Assembly: GCA_017447165.1 (NCBI GenBank)
Contig: JAFSOD010000004.1
Location: 305,267-369,266 of the forward strand
Length of the DNA: 64,000 bases
DNA from: Bacilli bacterium
GTDB taxonomy: Bacteria; Bacillota_I; Bacilli_A; RFN20; CAG-826
Direction: 5' to 3'
The notes below the pieces were generated by a model that was given only the letters and a program-made list of their open reading frames with translations, was not told the origin of the DNA and did not search any database. Of the stretch, positions 17,701-27,895 are shown piece after piece (the stretch's first letter is position 1; every line of letters begins with the position of its first letter). Both the position numbers and the translations under genes were made by a program.

Positions 17701-18843
17701 TTAGTCCTCGTAATCAGCTATCACATAGAACGCTGGTTTCTTTTCGCCAAAAATATCAAATATATATGGGAAATTAGGGCCTGCATGTCCAACAAATTCA
17801 GTAGGATCATTCATGTAGGTATTGTTATCTCTAATGCCCCAAAAAGTGACATTACTAATTTTATCTTTATGTTTTCTGAATATTTTAAATGCATGGTCAT
17901 AAATTGTAGCTTGCGCATCAAGTATCTTTTCAGGCGCCCCTAAAATATCGTATGATTCTTCGATTGCCATTGAAGGGGTCTCATCATAAATATCAACATC
18001 AAACTCAGTTATTTGCACTTCAAGTCCTAAACTAGAATAATCAACAATCGCGCTTTCAAGTTCATCTTTCACAAAGCTGCCCATGTTGTAGTGGCACTGT
18101 AAACCAATTCCATCGATTGGACAATTTGCTTCTAATAGCCAATTAAGCATATGCATGGTTTTAGCCTTTTTAACTGGCTTGGTGTTATCGTAATCATTAT
18201 AGAAAAGCTTCACTTTCTCTCTAATGCCTAGTTCTTTTAATTTAGCATCTGCGTATTCAAACGCTTTTAAGATGTATTCTTTTCCGCTTAATTCATACCA
18301 AAAATCATCCTGACGATATGCATTTTCGTCAGTAATTATTTCATCTTCACTATCAGAAATAACTTCATTAACAACATCCCAGCAATATACAGAATCGCCA
18401 AAGTGCTCAACAACATTATCAATATGTTCTTTTTCTTTTAAAAGTAATGTTTCTTTATCATGGATTTTACTTTTGTTCATATAGCCAGGTAAAGCACGAT
18501 ACCACACTAATGCATGGCCTCTAACACCCATATTGTGTGTTTTAGCAAATTCGACATATTTATCAGCTTTTTCATAATCATAAACATATTCTGAAGGATG
18601 AATCTTTTCCCATTTCATATCATTTTCACAAGTTAGAGAATTGAAATGGTTATATAATCCATCATCAACCACAGCCTCTTCATCATCCATCGGAACTGGA
18701 ATACTGCCATCATTAAAGGCTGCGCCGATAGAAAAATAATCTTTATAAACATCTCTTAAAAGCATGTCGCTTCTTCTAGTTGAATTGGAGCATGAAGTGC
18801 TTAATAAAGCGATAACAAGTAAAGAAAATAATTTATTTTTCAT
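17701..18843 (-). CDS. GH10 endo-beta-1,4-xylanase, lipoprotein
   Basis: The protein cuts internal beta-1,4 links of xylan (GH10 enzymes often also act on some beta-glucans). A lipoprotein signal ends at Cys18 (ALLSTSC), so the enzyme is tethered outside. GH10 hallmarks are LTCENDMKWEKIHP, GHALVWYRALP, the acid/base Glu160 in YCWDVVNEV, and the nucleophile Glu280 in LEVQITEFDVDIYD. At 380 residues it is a single-domain enzyme with no appended binding module; the adjacent lipoprotein may fill that role. It is tightly packed between the permease gene and the lipoprotein gene. Confidence 0.93.
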   Translation of the reverse strand: MKNKLFSLLVIALLSTSCSNSTRRSDMLLRDVYKDYFSIGAAFNDGSIPVPMDDEEAVVDDGLYNHFNSLTCENDMKWEKIHPSEYVYDYEKADKYVEFAKTHNMGVRGHALVWYRALPGYMNKSKIHDKETLLLKEKEHIDNVVEHFGDSVYCWDVVNEVISDSEDEIITDENAYRQDDFWYELSGKEYILKAFEYADAKLKELGIREKVKLFYNDYDNTKPVKKAKTMHMLNWLLEANCPIDGIGLQCHYNMGSFVKDELESAIVDYSSLGLEVQITEFDVDIYDETPSMAIEESYDILGAPEKILDAQATIYDHAFKIFRKHKDKISNVTFWGIRDNNTYMNDPTEFVGHAGPNFPYIFDIFGEKKPAFYVIADYED

Positions 18844-18845
18844 TA

Positions 18846-19739
18846 TTATTTAAGACCTCCAGCAGAGACACCTTTCATAATTACTCTGCTCAAGAAAAAA
18901 TATATTAAAAGCATTGGTAACGCAGTAATTAATATACCCATGTAATATGGTCCAGTTTGAATATAGGCATCGTTAGTCATATAGTTAACAATTTGAGGGA
19001 GAGTAAATAATTCAGGTTTGGATAAGAATGTCATTGGTCCCATAAAGTTGTTCCAACTAGAAATAACGCCGAATAACGCCATTGTGGCTAAAGCTGGTTT
19101 AATAAATGGAAGGCAAATTCTATTGAAAGTAATAAATTCGTTAGCGCCATCCATTCTCGCTGCGTCAACATATTCCCTAGAGAAATTTTGTTTCAAATAT
19201 TGCCTCATAAAGAAGACAGTGGAAGGAGAAGCGATAGCAGGTAATATAAATGGAATATAAGTGTCCATCCAATTTAGTTTTAATGCCATCGTGTAAAATC
19301 CTACTGCCCCTAATTGACCTGGAATAATGATTAAAAAGATAATGAATTTTTCAAAAAATGCCTTACCTTTGAAATCATAGACATGGCAAGCATAAGCGGT
19401 CATTGCGCTGAAATATATACATAAAGCAGTGCTAGATACGGAAATGATTACTGAGTTAAGAAATGCTCTAGCAATTGAATATCCACCTTCATATGGGTCA
19501 TGTAAGTGATCTATTAAACCAGTTAAGTTATCACCAAAATGAGTGCCAATTTGAAAACTAAATCCCGCATCAATTTCACTAGATTCTCTAGTTACAGAAA
19601 TGATTAAAGAGATAATAGGCAAAAGCACCATAAACGCTACTGCAATACAAATAACATATAAAATAATCTTCGAAATGAGTTGAATTGGAGTAAGTTTAGT
19701 TTTACGCAATTTGAATGAAACGGAGTTAGACTTGTTCAT
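18846..19739 (-). CDS. Sugar ABC transporter permease, MalG type
   Basis: This inner-membrane subunit of 297 residues has about six membrane segments and the EAA loop that contacts the ATPase (YVDAARMDGANEFITFNRICLP). It belongs to the CUT1 family, which imports oligosaccharides. GGAGG precedes the ATG, and the gene starts 14 bases inside the end of the MalF-type permease gene, so the two are coupled. Confidence 0.93.
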   Translation of the reverse strand: MNKSNSVSFKLRKTKLTPIQLISKIILYVICIAVAFMVLLPIISLIISVTRESSEIDAGFSFQIGTHFGDNLTGLIDHLHDPYEGGYSIARAFLNSVIISVSSTALCIYFSAMTAYACHVYDFKGKAFFEKFIIFLIIIPGQLGAVGFYTMALKLNWMDTYIPFILPAIASPSTVFFMRQYLKQNFSREYVDAARMDGANEFITFNRICLPFIKPALATMALFGVISSWNNFMGPMTFLSKPELFTLPQIVNYMTNDAYIQTGPYYMGILITALPMLLIYFFLSRVIMKGVSAGGLK

Positions 19740-20745
19740 ATTTCTTTATCCTCCTCCAAATCTTCTTTTCGTAATTCTTCTCTTTAAATAGAACAAAATA
19801 CATCGCTACTGAAAGTGATAAAGAGAAAATAAACAAAATAACAGATGCTGCTCCAGCAATGCCATAATCATGCGGAGCGATTTTCATCTTTTCGTAAATA
19901 TAAATTGTAATTGTATCAGTTGATGAAGTTCCGGCAAAAACAGGAACTGATGGATCAAGATTTTGCCCTCTAATTAGATAAGGAATATCAAACATTTGTA
20001 GACCACCAATAATCGAAGTTATTAATGAGTACAACATTATCGGTTTTAAGATTGGCAAGGTAATCTGAAAAAATACCCTCCATGGGGAAGCTCCATCTAC
20101 ATCAGCAGCTTCAAACACTTCATCAGATATACCATTAATTCCGGTGATAAAAACAATCATAGAATTGCCAAACCACATCCAGAATAAGATAAAAGCAATA
20201 ACAATCCTGACAGTCCAAGTATGGTATAAAGGATTAGTAAACATATCCATTCCAAGGAATCTAAGGACATGGTAGAATGGGCCACCCTCATAACCAATTA
20301 TCTGCATATTCTCATCATAAATCGCCGCTCCTCGCATAAACATCAATCTAAAGATAATAACTACAGTAGCGGCAGTTAGGACATTAGGAAGGAAATAAAC
20401 AAATTTAAAGAATCCTTTTCCTTTCATTCTAATTCTCTTATTTGTGAACAAAACTGCAAAAAACATTGCCGCGATAATTTGCGGAATGAAATTCATTGCG
20501 AAAATGATAAAAGTATTAATAAATGAATGCCAGAAATTAACATCCTCAAAAATGATTTTATAATTTGAAAAGGTTGTAAAGTTTTCATATACAGTTTCAT
20601 TTTCATTCGCAAATGAGTAGGCAATAGAGCTAATCATTGGATATAGAGAAAAGAATAAGAATGCAAGAATAAATGGGGCGATAAATAAATACGCCCACTT
20701 ATTTAATTTCTCATTTGGATTTCTAATTCTTTTACTCTTGAACAT
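19726..20745 (-). CDS. Sugar ABC transporter permease, MalF type
   Basis: This 339-residue CUT1 permease has six predicted membrane helices and the EAA motif VFEAADVDGASPWRVFFQITLP. It follows the binding protein gene with a 1-base gap and overlaps the second permease gene. The three transport genes have no ATPase gene beside them. Confidence 0.93.
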   Translation of the reverse strand: MFKSKRIRNPNEKLNKWAYLFIAPFILAFLFFSLYPMISSIAYSFANENETVYENFTTFSNYKIIFEDVNFWHSFINTFIIFAMNFIPQIIAAMFFAVLFTNKRIRMKGKGFFKFVYFLPNVLTAATVVIIFRLMFMRGAAIYDENMQIIGYEGGPFYHVLRFLGMDMFTNPLYHTWTVRIVIAFILFWMWFGNSMIVFITGINGISDEVFEAADVDGASPWRVFFQITLPILKPIMLYSLITSIIGGLQMFDIPYLIRGQNLDPSVPVFAGTSSTDTITIYIYEKMKIAPHDYGIAGAASVILFIFSLSLSVAMYFVLFKEKNYEKKIWRRIKKYEQV

Positions 20746-20746
20746 T

Positions 20747-22075
20747 TTATTCGTCTTTCGGTACTAAGTTTGGATAAGATTTTTTAACTTGTACAATAAA
20801 GTTAGATTTGAAACTATTTCTAGCCTGCTCTATTTCTTCGCTATTAAATGGATCAACACCAGAGCCATCATATCCAGCTAGCGCAAAGTCTGCACAAGCA
20901 GATTGGAAAGCACCATCAATAATCGCATCAGCAGGGGAAATAAGATTTCCGTTAATTGACTGAGCAACTTCATATAGCTTTTTAATATGATCTGATTGTC
21001 CGCCTAAGAAGATACCAAATTCTGATTTTGATAAGTCAGTGTCTTTCAACTCTCCCATCACAGTTAGGCTATTCATAAAGTCACCTGTTTCTAAACAACG
21101 ATTCTTTAAGAATTCTTTATCGGTGGTAACATATTTAATGAATTTTTTTGCTGCATCAGCATGTGGTGCGCCTTTAGGAACTGCAAGCCATGTGCCACCT
21201 TTAAAATAATTAGTTGGGGATTTGCACATTTTCCATTTACCTGCTGTAGAGCCAGCGTGAGGCATAAGATCGAAGTTCAAGCCCCAAGAAGACATAAAGA
21301 AGCCTAAAACTAAATCTTGTTTCATATCGTTCCAATATGAAGATTGACGTTCAGTTGTTTGGTTAGTGTAATTGCTTTGTTGAAGTTTTCTAACAACATC
21401 AAAACAATTGTAATCTTCCTCTCCACCGCCGAACATCACACTTTGCATATTTAAGATATTACCTTCTACCCACGGTTTTGTTCTATCAGACAAGAAAGCT
21501 TTAATAAGATCTGTAATGCTAGACAAAACCATTAATCTATTTGTTTTACATAAATCTGCAAGTTCTAAGAAGCTAGACCATGAGGATAAATATCCTTCCA
21601 TTTGATCAACGGTAGTAATACCAATTTTACTGGCAATATCACTACGATAAAAGAATCCACCTGGAGTCGCTTGCCATGACAAACCAATTAAATGATTATC
21701 CGGAGTTGTAACGACTTCTTTAGTGTAAGAATACATGTCGCTTAAATCTGCGATATCCTCTAGTGGCATAAGTGGATTATCTTTATCTTCCTTTTTTCGA
21801 TATTCTGCGACAACTGCAGCTTCTAAACATAGGACATCTGGCAATTCTTTTCCTGCTTTTAAATAAGCCTCAAAGTCTGTTTGTACTTGAGTAACACTGT
21901 TTTTAGGAACAACATTAACATTATGTCCAGCATAATATTTTTTAACCATTTTTGACATTTCGTTTGAGAAAGTCCAAACGGTAAATTCATAGTCCACTGA
22001 ACTACCACATCCGGTAAGTAAGCTAGCGCCTAATGAAACGACAGCGGGAATTAATAATAATCTTTTATATTTCAT
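20747..22075 (-). CDS. Extracellular sugar-binding lipoprotein (ABC importer)
   Basis: This 442-residue solute-binding protein of the CUT1 type has the lipobox LLTGC (Cys23), the early FTVWTFSNEM strand typical of this class, and a late GGTWLAVPKGAPHADAAKKF segment. It captures oligosaccharides outside the membrane and delivers them to the two permeases encoded directly downstream. Its gene neighbours predict xylo- or gluco-oligosaccharides as ligand; this is inferred from context only. Confidence 0.92.
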   Translation of the reverse strand: MKYKRLLLIPAVVSLGASLLTGCGSSVDYEFTVWTFSNEMSKMVKKYYAGHNVNVVPKNSVTQVQTDFEAYLKAGKELPDVLCLEAAVVAEYRKKEDKDNPLMPLEDIADLSDMYSYTKEVVTTPDNHLIGLSWQATPGGFFYRSDIASKIGITTVDQMEGYLSSWSSFLELADLCKTNRLMVLSSITDLIKAFLSDRTKPWVEGNILNMQSVMFGGGEEDYNCFDVVRKLQQSNYTNQTTERQSSYWNDMKQDLVLGFFMSSWGLNFDLMPHAGSTAGKWKMCKSPTNYFKGGTWLAVPKGAPHADAAKKFIKYVTTDKEFLKNRCLETGDFMNSLTVMGELKDTDLSKSEFGIFLGGQSDHIKKLYEVAQSINGNLISPADAIIDGAFQSACADFALAGYDGSGVDPFNSEEIEQARNSFKSNFIVQVKKSYPNLVPKDE

Positions 22076-22090
22076 GAATCGTTCGTCCTC

Positions 22091-23104
22091 CTAATTAATC
22101 TTCTTAACTGATTCACCTTTTAATATTTGAACAGGCACTATCACATGCCTTTTTTCTATTTCTTGTTTTTTAAGTTGTTTAAGAAGTAGCTTTGCACAAT
22201 TTTTGCCAATCTCTTTTGTGTCTTGCTTGACAGTAACAATACTCGGTCTCATTACTTGCGATAATTCCACTCCATCAAACCCAGTAATTGAAATATCATT
22301 TGGAACCTTAAGACCAATACTTCTTAAATATGGAATTGCACTTACTGCAGTGTAATCATCTGGATACATAATTACTGTTGGTTCAATTCCGCTATTTAAT
22401 GCTTTATCTGTAGCGATTTTTGCGGCACCTGTCGAATAATACGGAGCCTTAATAACCATCCTAGAATCAAAAGGAATATTGTTTTTTGCTAACCCTTCTA
22501 TAAATCCTTCTAATCTTTTTTTGGCTACTCCGCCTGTATCTGGATTAACATAACAAATTCTTGTATGTCCCATGCTAACTAAATAATCCACTAAACCAGC
22601 TACACCCTCTTTGTTCATTGATGTAACATAATATTCACTATTAAGTAAATCAAACGACACTTTAGGAATATCTGTATTCATTAGTTGGGTGAATTTTTTA
22701 CTTTCGGTTTCCATAGATAAGATAACAATTCCATCAATACCACGTGAATTAACAAGTTGAGTATATGTCAATTTATCATCGCTTTTTAAATTTCTTAAAA
22801 AGCAAATATCGTACCCCTCTTTTTCAACTTCAATTCTTAAAGAGTTAATAATTTCCGAGAATAATTCGTGGGTAATTGATTTTTCTTCACTGATATGGAG
22901 AACAACCCCAATTAAATGATTAGAACGACTTGAGCTCGCTAGAGAAATAGCGGAATGCGACCTAACATATCCCAATTCACTTGCTGCGTCTAATATTTCT
23001 TTTTTCTTTTCTTTAGAGATTTTGCCAACGTTGTTGAAAACCTTGCTTACTGTTGTAGTTGAGCAATTACACTTTTTTGCAATGTCATAAATTGTACAAG
23101 CCAT
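22091..23104 (-). CDS. LacI-family transcriptional regulator of the glycan operon
   Basis: This 337-residue repressor has an N-terminal helix-turn-helix (TIYDIAKKCNCSTTTVSKVF) and hinge (ELGYVRSHSAISLAS), followed by a periplasmic-binding-like sugar sensor domain (HLIGVVLH to ISITGFDGVELSQVM). It lies inside the operon with short gaps on both sides and has no promoter of its own that I can see, so it should be autoregulated. The symmetric GGTAAGCGCTTACC sites at 10949 and 27896 are the obvious targets, since this sequence type is bound by LacI/CcpA-type proteins. The inducer would be an imported oligosaccharide. Confidence 0.92.
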   Translation of the reverse strand: MACTIYDIAKKCNCSTTTVSKVFNNVGKISKEKKKEILDAASELGYVRSHSAISLASSSRSNHLIGVVLHISEEKSITHELFSEIINSLRIEVEKEGYDICFLRNLKSDDKLTYTQLVNSRGIDGIVILSMETESKKFTQLMNTDIPKVSFDLLNSEYYVTSMNKEGVAGLVDYLVSMGHTRICYVNPDTGGVAKKRLEGFIEGLAKNNIPFDSRMVIKAPYYSTGAAKIATDKALNSGIEPTVIMYPDDYTAVSAIPYLRSIGLKVPNDISITGFDGVELSQVMRPSIVTVKQDTKEIGKNCAKLLLKQLKKQEIEKRHVIVPVQILKGESVKKIN

Positions 23105-23124
23105 AAAATTCCCTTAATAAATAA

Positions 23125-26100
23125 TTATTTTGAATAGCCAAACGCCATAATGGTGCAAATACCACTAGCATCTTCCATTTTAATTGTAATTTCATAATTA
23201 CCGACAACACTCTTATCAAAGATAAGAATACCACATGGATTTTGCCAACCACTTCCGCTTACAACGACTTCTTCCATATGAGAATTATCATTTTGCTTAC
23301 AGGTTTTGGAAACATCCCAAGATAATGTTCCTGTATCAGCAGAATCTTCTTTATTTGTATAGGTAACTACGATGTTTCCAGTTGGATCACCATCTATAGA
23401 AGTGTTTCCCGCTTCATAGATAAGAATAAAGTTTTTAGCTTCAACATCGATTACCATTGGCTCATTTACTGTAGTGTCAGTTTTCTTCCAGCCTTGTTGG
23501 AAAGCAGTAACATCACTTTGTTTACTTGTTGAAGGAGTAGCGGTGTTAGTTGCAACAAAGCTACCTAATGATGTAATTTCTCCATTGACTGTTTTATTAT
23601 CAACAGCAATTAAAGAATCGTATTTATCATACCCAGTCATGCTTGGTGAACTTGGGTAAGCATTCTTTTCATCTTTTTCTTTTTCAATAACATTTCTTAA
23701 GAAGTAGCATAATGCCTTAGACATTAAGATATGTCCTTCTTGATTTGGATGAGTAGCATCTTCTGTAAACATATGGAAAATTGGATCTGTTCTTTCTTTA
23801 TCTAAAGTTCCAGTAATTGCTCTAAAACCTTTATCAAATGTAAACATTGGTAAATTATAGTGATCTCCAATCTTTTTCATATAGGACTCACTACTTCCGG
23901 AATAAGAAGTACAGGAGAAAACTAAAACAATTGCTGGATCATTTGGTAACGCCATCACTTTTCTAATCATTGATTCATATGATTGACGATAGAAATCTGT
24001 AGATCCATTGTTTGCAGCAAATTCGATAAAGACGATATCTGGATTGTGGTCAATGATATCTTTTTGAGTTCTAACAATGCCAATTTCACTGCCAGTACCA
24101 CTAATAGATGCATTGACAAAACTTAATTTATTTTGAGTATCGTAATTATTCTTTAACCACTCTTTTGTCCAGTAGGCGTAACCTTTTTGGTGGCCGTTTT
24201 CATCATATTCAGTATGATTTTCACCAACTGTAATTGAACCACCACAGAATAAAACAGTAGTATCTTCACCTTTTTGTAAGGCATCAATTTTTTCGACTAA
24301 TCTAGCATTATTGGCGCTTGACATATATTGGCATGAAGTTGTTAATAGTGTCGCCATTTTTTCTTCACCAATGAATTGTTCTAATTCTGTATTTAATCCT
24401 TCAATAAATGAATCATAAGTTGCGCCTTCAACTGGAGTACCAGTAACACTAACAGGATCGCTACTTCCAGAAGCGTTTTTTGCTACAACTTTAAATGTAT
24501 ATTCTTGCCCATTGATTAAATCTTTTATTTCCATAAATGTATTCTTTACATTACCAACTAATGTATCACCGTTATAAACATCATAACTTTGTGCAAATTG
24601 ACTGATGCCCCAAGTTAAAACCATACCACTATCGATTGGATGAGCTTGTAAGTTTTGAACTGGATCAGGTGAAGCAATATTATCTGTATACATCGTGATT
24701 GATTTAACTGTAATATCAGTCGCGCTTGACCACCAGCACTGGAATGTAATTTCTCCTTCTTTAGCAATATCTATATCACTGTCTAAATAAACTGTGATTT
24801 TACCTGTAACTGGGTCTGGATTGCTCTTTTCCATAATAGGAGCAATGTTTAAAACATTATTGTTTCCAGTGCCTGGGAAGATCGCAAATGGGAATCCTTG
24901 AATGTAGACTTGAGATTTACAATAAGATGCAGTGTTAACTGTTTCAAACTCAACTTCCATCTTGTTCACTCTTCCAACTTTTGTGAATGAAGAATATGGA
25001 ATTCTAGCAGTGTAATGATTGCCATCTCCATCTTTTCCTGATCCATCAATATAGATTTGAGTATTAACATCAACCTTTTCAGTTACAACTTCTTTCCATA
25101 GAGTGTAATAAAGAGTATAACTAATTACTTTAAAATCAATACCAGCAGCGGAATAAGAAACATCCATATAGATTTGATCGCCAGCAATAAGTTTTTTGTC
25201 TTGGCTAATTTCCATATCTACAATGTAGTATTCTTTTGTGTTCTTAACATCATCAACTGTATATTCTGTTTCTCTGGTATATCCGCCTGAATCGCTTGAG
25301 CTGATATGTTGTTTGTCTGTTCCACTACTATTTGCAGTACGTAAATGTAAGCCAAACCATCTTAAACTGCTCCCATTAGCGTGGAAATCAATTTCTAATA
25401 ACGCTCTTACTCTACCAACATAAAGTGGTAAATCTGATTCTGTTAAACTAACGTGTGTTTGTTCCCCAGCATCATCTAAAGTCATTGTTTTTTCAACATT
25501 AAATGTTTTTGGTTCAGGAATTTCTGTTTGTTCACGTTTTTCATAGTCTAATCTAGCTTCTAAAATAGTGACTTTACCGCTTCGATTATGTTCTTCACAA
25601 GAATCAACAAAGAAATAAGTACGATTAACATTTAAATCATAAGCAAGTCTAACTGTATATTCTTGGAATGCCTCTACTGAGAAAATGTGTGAATCAGCCT
25701 TATAACCTGAACTACTGTCAAGTAGTTGGAAGCAACATTTGATAGTGTTCTGACTATCATTTCTAAATTTTAAGACAAAAATGTTATTCTTTGAGACATC
25801 AGTTTCTAAATGATCTGTCCCAACTGAAACCCAGTGGCCAGGATATCCAGCATAAGAGATAGTTAAATTATTATCATCATCTCTATCTAACTCATAATTT
25901 GAGTCAGCGCTTTTACGGTCGAACCATGTTCCTTTAACAACGTCGGCAGCAGTTGGACAATTTGCTAGATAAGTAACAATAGTTTCTAATAACGACGCTA
26001 CTTCATCATTACTTTCTGCTTCAGAAATATCATTAACAGCTGCATTAAACTTCTCCACCATCTTATTCCATCTTGCCACTGTATAATCTTCGACATCCAA

Positions 26101-26487
26101 TTCATTGAAATAAGTTCTTAAATCTAATAAGGCAGCTTCAATAACTTGTTCATCTGCATGATGAGCTAAAACTGTTATTGTGTATGAATCAGTTTTACTA
26201 ATGTCACCTTCTTTATATGTAACAGTAACATCTTGTTCACCAATAGAAGTCATGTCAGGACTACTAACAGTGTAGTTATCAACTGCTTTACTGGTTCCAT
26301 CGCTATAATTAGCAGTAACAACTAAACCTTCATGATTAAAAACATCATTTTTATAAAACTCTGTTTGATAAGTACCTGATAATGAAATATTAGATAATGT
26401 AACTACTGGGGCAGGAGTACTTCCTCCACAACCCGCTAAAGTCATAGCTACAACCGGAAGAATTACATATTTATTTATTTTTTTCAT
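23125..26487 (-). CDS. Large multidomain lipoprotein with SGNH esterase domain
   Basis: At 1,120 residues this is the largest protein of the operon. Order: lipoprotein signal with Cys20 (MTLAGC); a bacterial Ig-like domain at about 32-107; a helical linker; two jelly-roll-like regions at about 185-320 and 325-600; a fibronectin type III domain at about 606-685; an SGNH hydrolase domain at about 740-935 with Ser751 in FCGGSITVGEN, the Gly block in NASISGTGSE, Asn826/827 in EFAANNG and Asp910/His913 in DATHPNQEGH; then a C-terminal beta domain. SGNH enzymes in xylan clusters are usually acetyl esterases, so deacetylation of xylan at the surface is the likely role, by inference from the GH10 partner. 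Confidence 0.82.
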   Translation of the reverse strand: MKKINKYVILPVVAMTLAGCGGSTPAPVVTLSNISLSGTYQTEFYKNDVFNHEGLVVTANYSDGTSKAVDNYTVSSPDMTSIGEQDVTVTYKEGDISKTDSYTITVLAHHADEQVIEAALLDLRTYFNELDVEDYTVARWNKMVEKFNAAVNDISEAESNDEVASLLETIVTYLANCPTAADVVKGTWFDRKSADSNYELDRDDDNNLTISYAGYPGHWVSVGTDHLETDVSKNNIFVLKFRNDSQNTIKCCFQLLDSSSGYKADSHIFSVEAFQEYTVRLAYDLNVNRTYFFVDSCEEHNRSGKVTILEARLDYEKREQTEIPEPKTFNVEKTMTLDDAGEQTHVSLTESDLPLYVGRVRALLEIDFHANGSSLRWFGLHLRTANSSGTDKQHISSSDSGGYTRETEYTVDDVKNTKEYYIVDMEISQDKKLIAGDQIYMDVSYSAAGIDFKVISYTLYYTLWKEVVTEKVDVNTQIYIDGSGKDGDGNHYTARIPYSSFTKVGRVNKMEVEFETVNTASYCKSQVYIQGFPFAIFPGTGNNNVLNIAPIMEKSNPDPVTGKITVYLDSDIDIAKEGEITFQCWWSSATDITVKSITMYTDNIASPDPVQNLQAHPIDSGMVLTWGISQFAQSYDVYNGDTLVGNVKNTFMEIKDLINGQEYTFKVVAKNASGSSDPVSVTGTPVEGATYDSFIEGLNTELEQFIGEEKMATLLTTSCQYMSSANNARLVEKIDALQKGEDTTVLFCGGSITVGENHTEYDENGHQKGYAYWTKEWLKNNYDTQNKLSFVNASISGTGSEIGIVRTQKDIIDHNPDIVFIEFAANNGSTDFYRQSYESMIRKVMALPNDPAIVLVFSCTSYSGSSESYMKKIGDHYNLPMFTFDKGFRAITGTLDKERTDPIFHMFTEDATHPNQEGHILMSKALCYFLRNVIEKEKDEKNAYPSSPSMTGYDKYDSLIAVDNKTVNGEITSLGSFVATNTATPSTSKQSDVTAFQQGWKKTDTTVNEPMVIDVEAKNFILIYEAGNTSIDGDPTGNIVVTYTNKEDSADTGTLSWDVSKTCKQNDNSHMEEVVVSGSGWQNPCGILIFDKSVVGNYEITIKMEDASGICTIMAFGYSK

Positions 26488-26501
26488 AACCTGTTATACT
26501 C

Positions 26502-27845
26502 CTAGTCTTCTAAAAGATTTGCTTTGATATCTAAGATATCTTGTTTAGATAATCCAACATAATCTACTAAAACTGTTTCAATCATTTCAGAAATTGTTTT
26601 ATCTGGACTATAAATTTGATTACCTTGTGCATCTTTACAATTGGTCATAATACGATTAATCATTGCTGGAAAACGGTAGACGTTTTTCGAATCATTAGCA
26701 GTATGCGGACGATAATTATTTGCAAAAGTTGTTAATTCATAATCAATAATTAAATCGGTATAGCTCATTCCTAATAAACCACCTAAAAGGAAACCGACTG
26801 TGCCAGTACGATCTGCTCCACCCCAACAGTGGAAATAGACATGCTTTTCATTAGCGTTTTTAAATGCTAAAAACATATCTTTAATTCTCGCAACATATTC
26901 ATAATTATTATGAGTGATTTTATCAAAGAAATAGTCATATGCTGGAATATTAGGAATTCTTTCATATTCGATATCTTGATAATCTTCATCATATAGAGGT
27001 GAATTAACAATATTATTTGCCTCTTCATCTCCCCTTAAATCAAACTCATATTTAATGCCCAATTCCTCGCGCATAACCTTTTTATTATATTCATTTAAAT
27101 TAGCGTGATGGGTTGATCCACTAGCTTGATAATCACTTTCAACCATTTCTCCACCACGGAAAATTAATCCTTGTTTAATGTGCTTGCCTCCAGCAACTGG
27201 TCTACCACCCATATCACGGATGTTTTGAATACCATCTGCAGTTATCATTCTAAATCCATCAGGAGTATTAAAAGATTCTATTGCGGACTCATATTCACCT
27301 GCAACAACTTTCCAATAATATGTTTTTCTTTCTAATAGATTAGAGATAGTTGCAAAGCCATTTTCTGCTCTAACTTCAACTCCGTCACTTAAATCATCTT
27401 TTAATCCATAAACGACATTGTATACCTGATTATCTCCAAATCCTTTGGTATCAAAGATTAATGACACTTTTTTGGATTTAGAACTCATTGTTCCACCATC
27501 CCAATAATCTCTTATATCAACTTTGTCTGTATCATTTTCATAAGTTTTGCCTTTATCACTACCACCAGTAATATAAAAATCATGGAGAGTGTAATCGTTT
27601 TTGGTTATTGATTTAGCTTGTTCTTTCATTGCAGCAATATATTTGACCACTGCAGGTTTTAAAATCTTTACTTCTTCACCTTTTATAGGAAAAGTTAATT
27701 TAATACTTTTTTGTTCTTCTTGTCTTAGAATAGTAGCGGCCATCGCGTCTACTAATTTTGTAGATTCTTTAGCAACAACAGGAACAATTGCAGAGCATGC
27801 TAAAAATGTTGATGCCAATAAAACAAAGTGTTTCTTGCTTTTCAT
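26502..27845 (-). CDS. Secreted tyrosine phosphatase-like protein
   Basis: The first gene of the glycan operon encodes a protein with signal peptide (MKSKKHFVLLASTFLACSA), a fibronectin-like beta domain at about residues 105-195, and a phosphatase domain with the complete P-loop HCWGGADRTG (Cys340 and Arg346 from the chosen start), plus NIRDMGG and EFDLRGDEE, typical of the Y_phosphatase3/dual-specificity group. The substrate could be phosphotyrosine, phosphoinositide or another phosphoester outside the cell. I chose the ATG at 27845 because the signal peptide then begins normally; an in-frame ATG at 27872 adds nine residues. Leading a xylan operon with a secreted phosphatase is unexpected. 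Confidence 0.8.
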   Translation of the reverse strand: MKSKKHFVLLASTFLACSAIVPVVAKESTKLVDAMAATILRQEEQKSIKLTFPIKGEEVKILKPAVVKYIAAMKEQAKSITKNDYTLHDFYITGGSDKGKTYENDTDKVDIRDYWDGGTMSSKSKKVSLIFDTKGFGDNQVYNVVYGLKDDLSDGVEVRAENGFATISNLLERKTYYWKVVAGEYESAIESFNTPDGFRMITADGIQNIRDMGGRPVAGGKHIKQGLIFRGGEMVESDYQASGSTHHANLNEYNKKVMREELGIKYEFDLRGDEEANNIVNSPLYDEDYQDIEYERIPNIPAYDYFFDKITHNNYEYVARIKDMFLAFKNANEKHVYFHCWGGADRTGTVGFLLGGLLGMSYTDLIIDYELTTFANNYRPHTANDSKNVYRFPAMINRIMTNCKDAQGNQIYSPDKTISEMIETVLVDYVGLSKQDILDIKANLLED

Positions 27846-27895
27846 ATTCGCTTCTTTCTTATGGGAACCCATATTTTATATATAAACGCTCTTAG

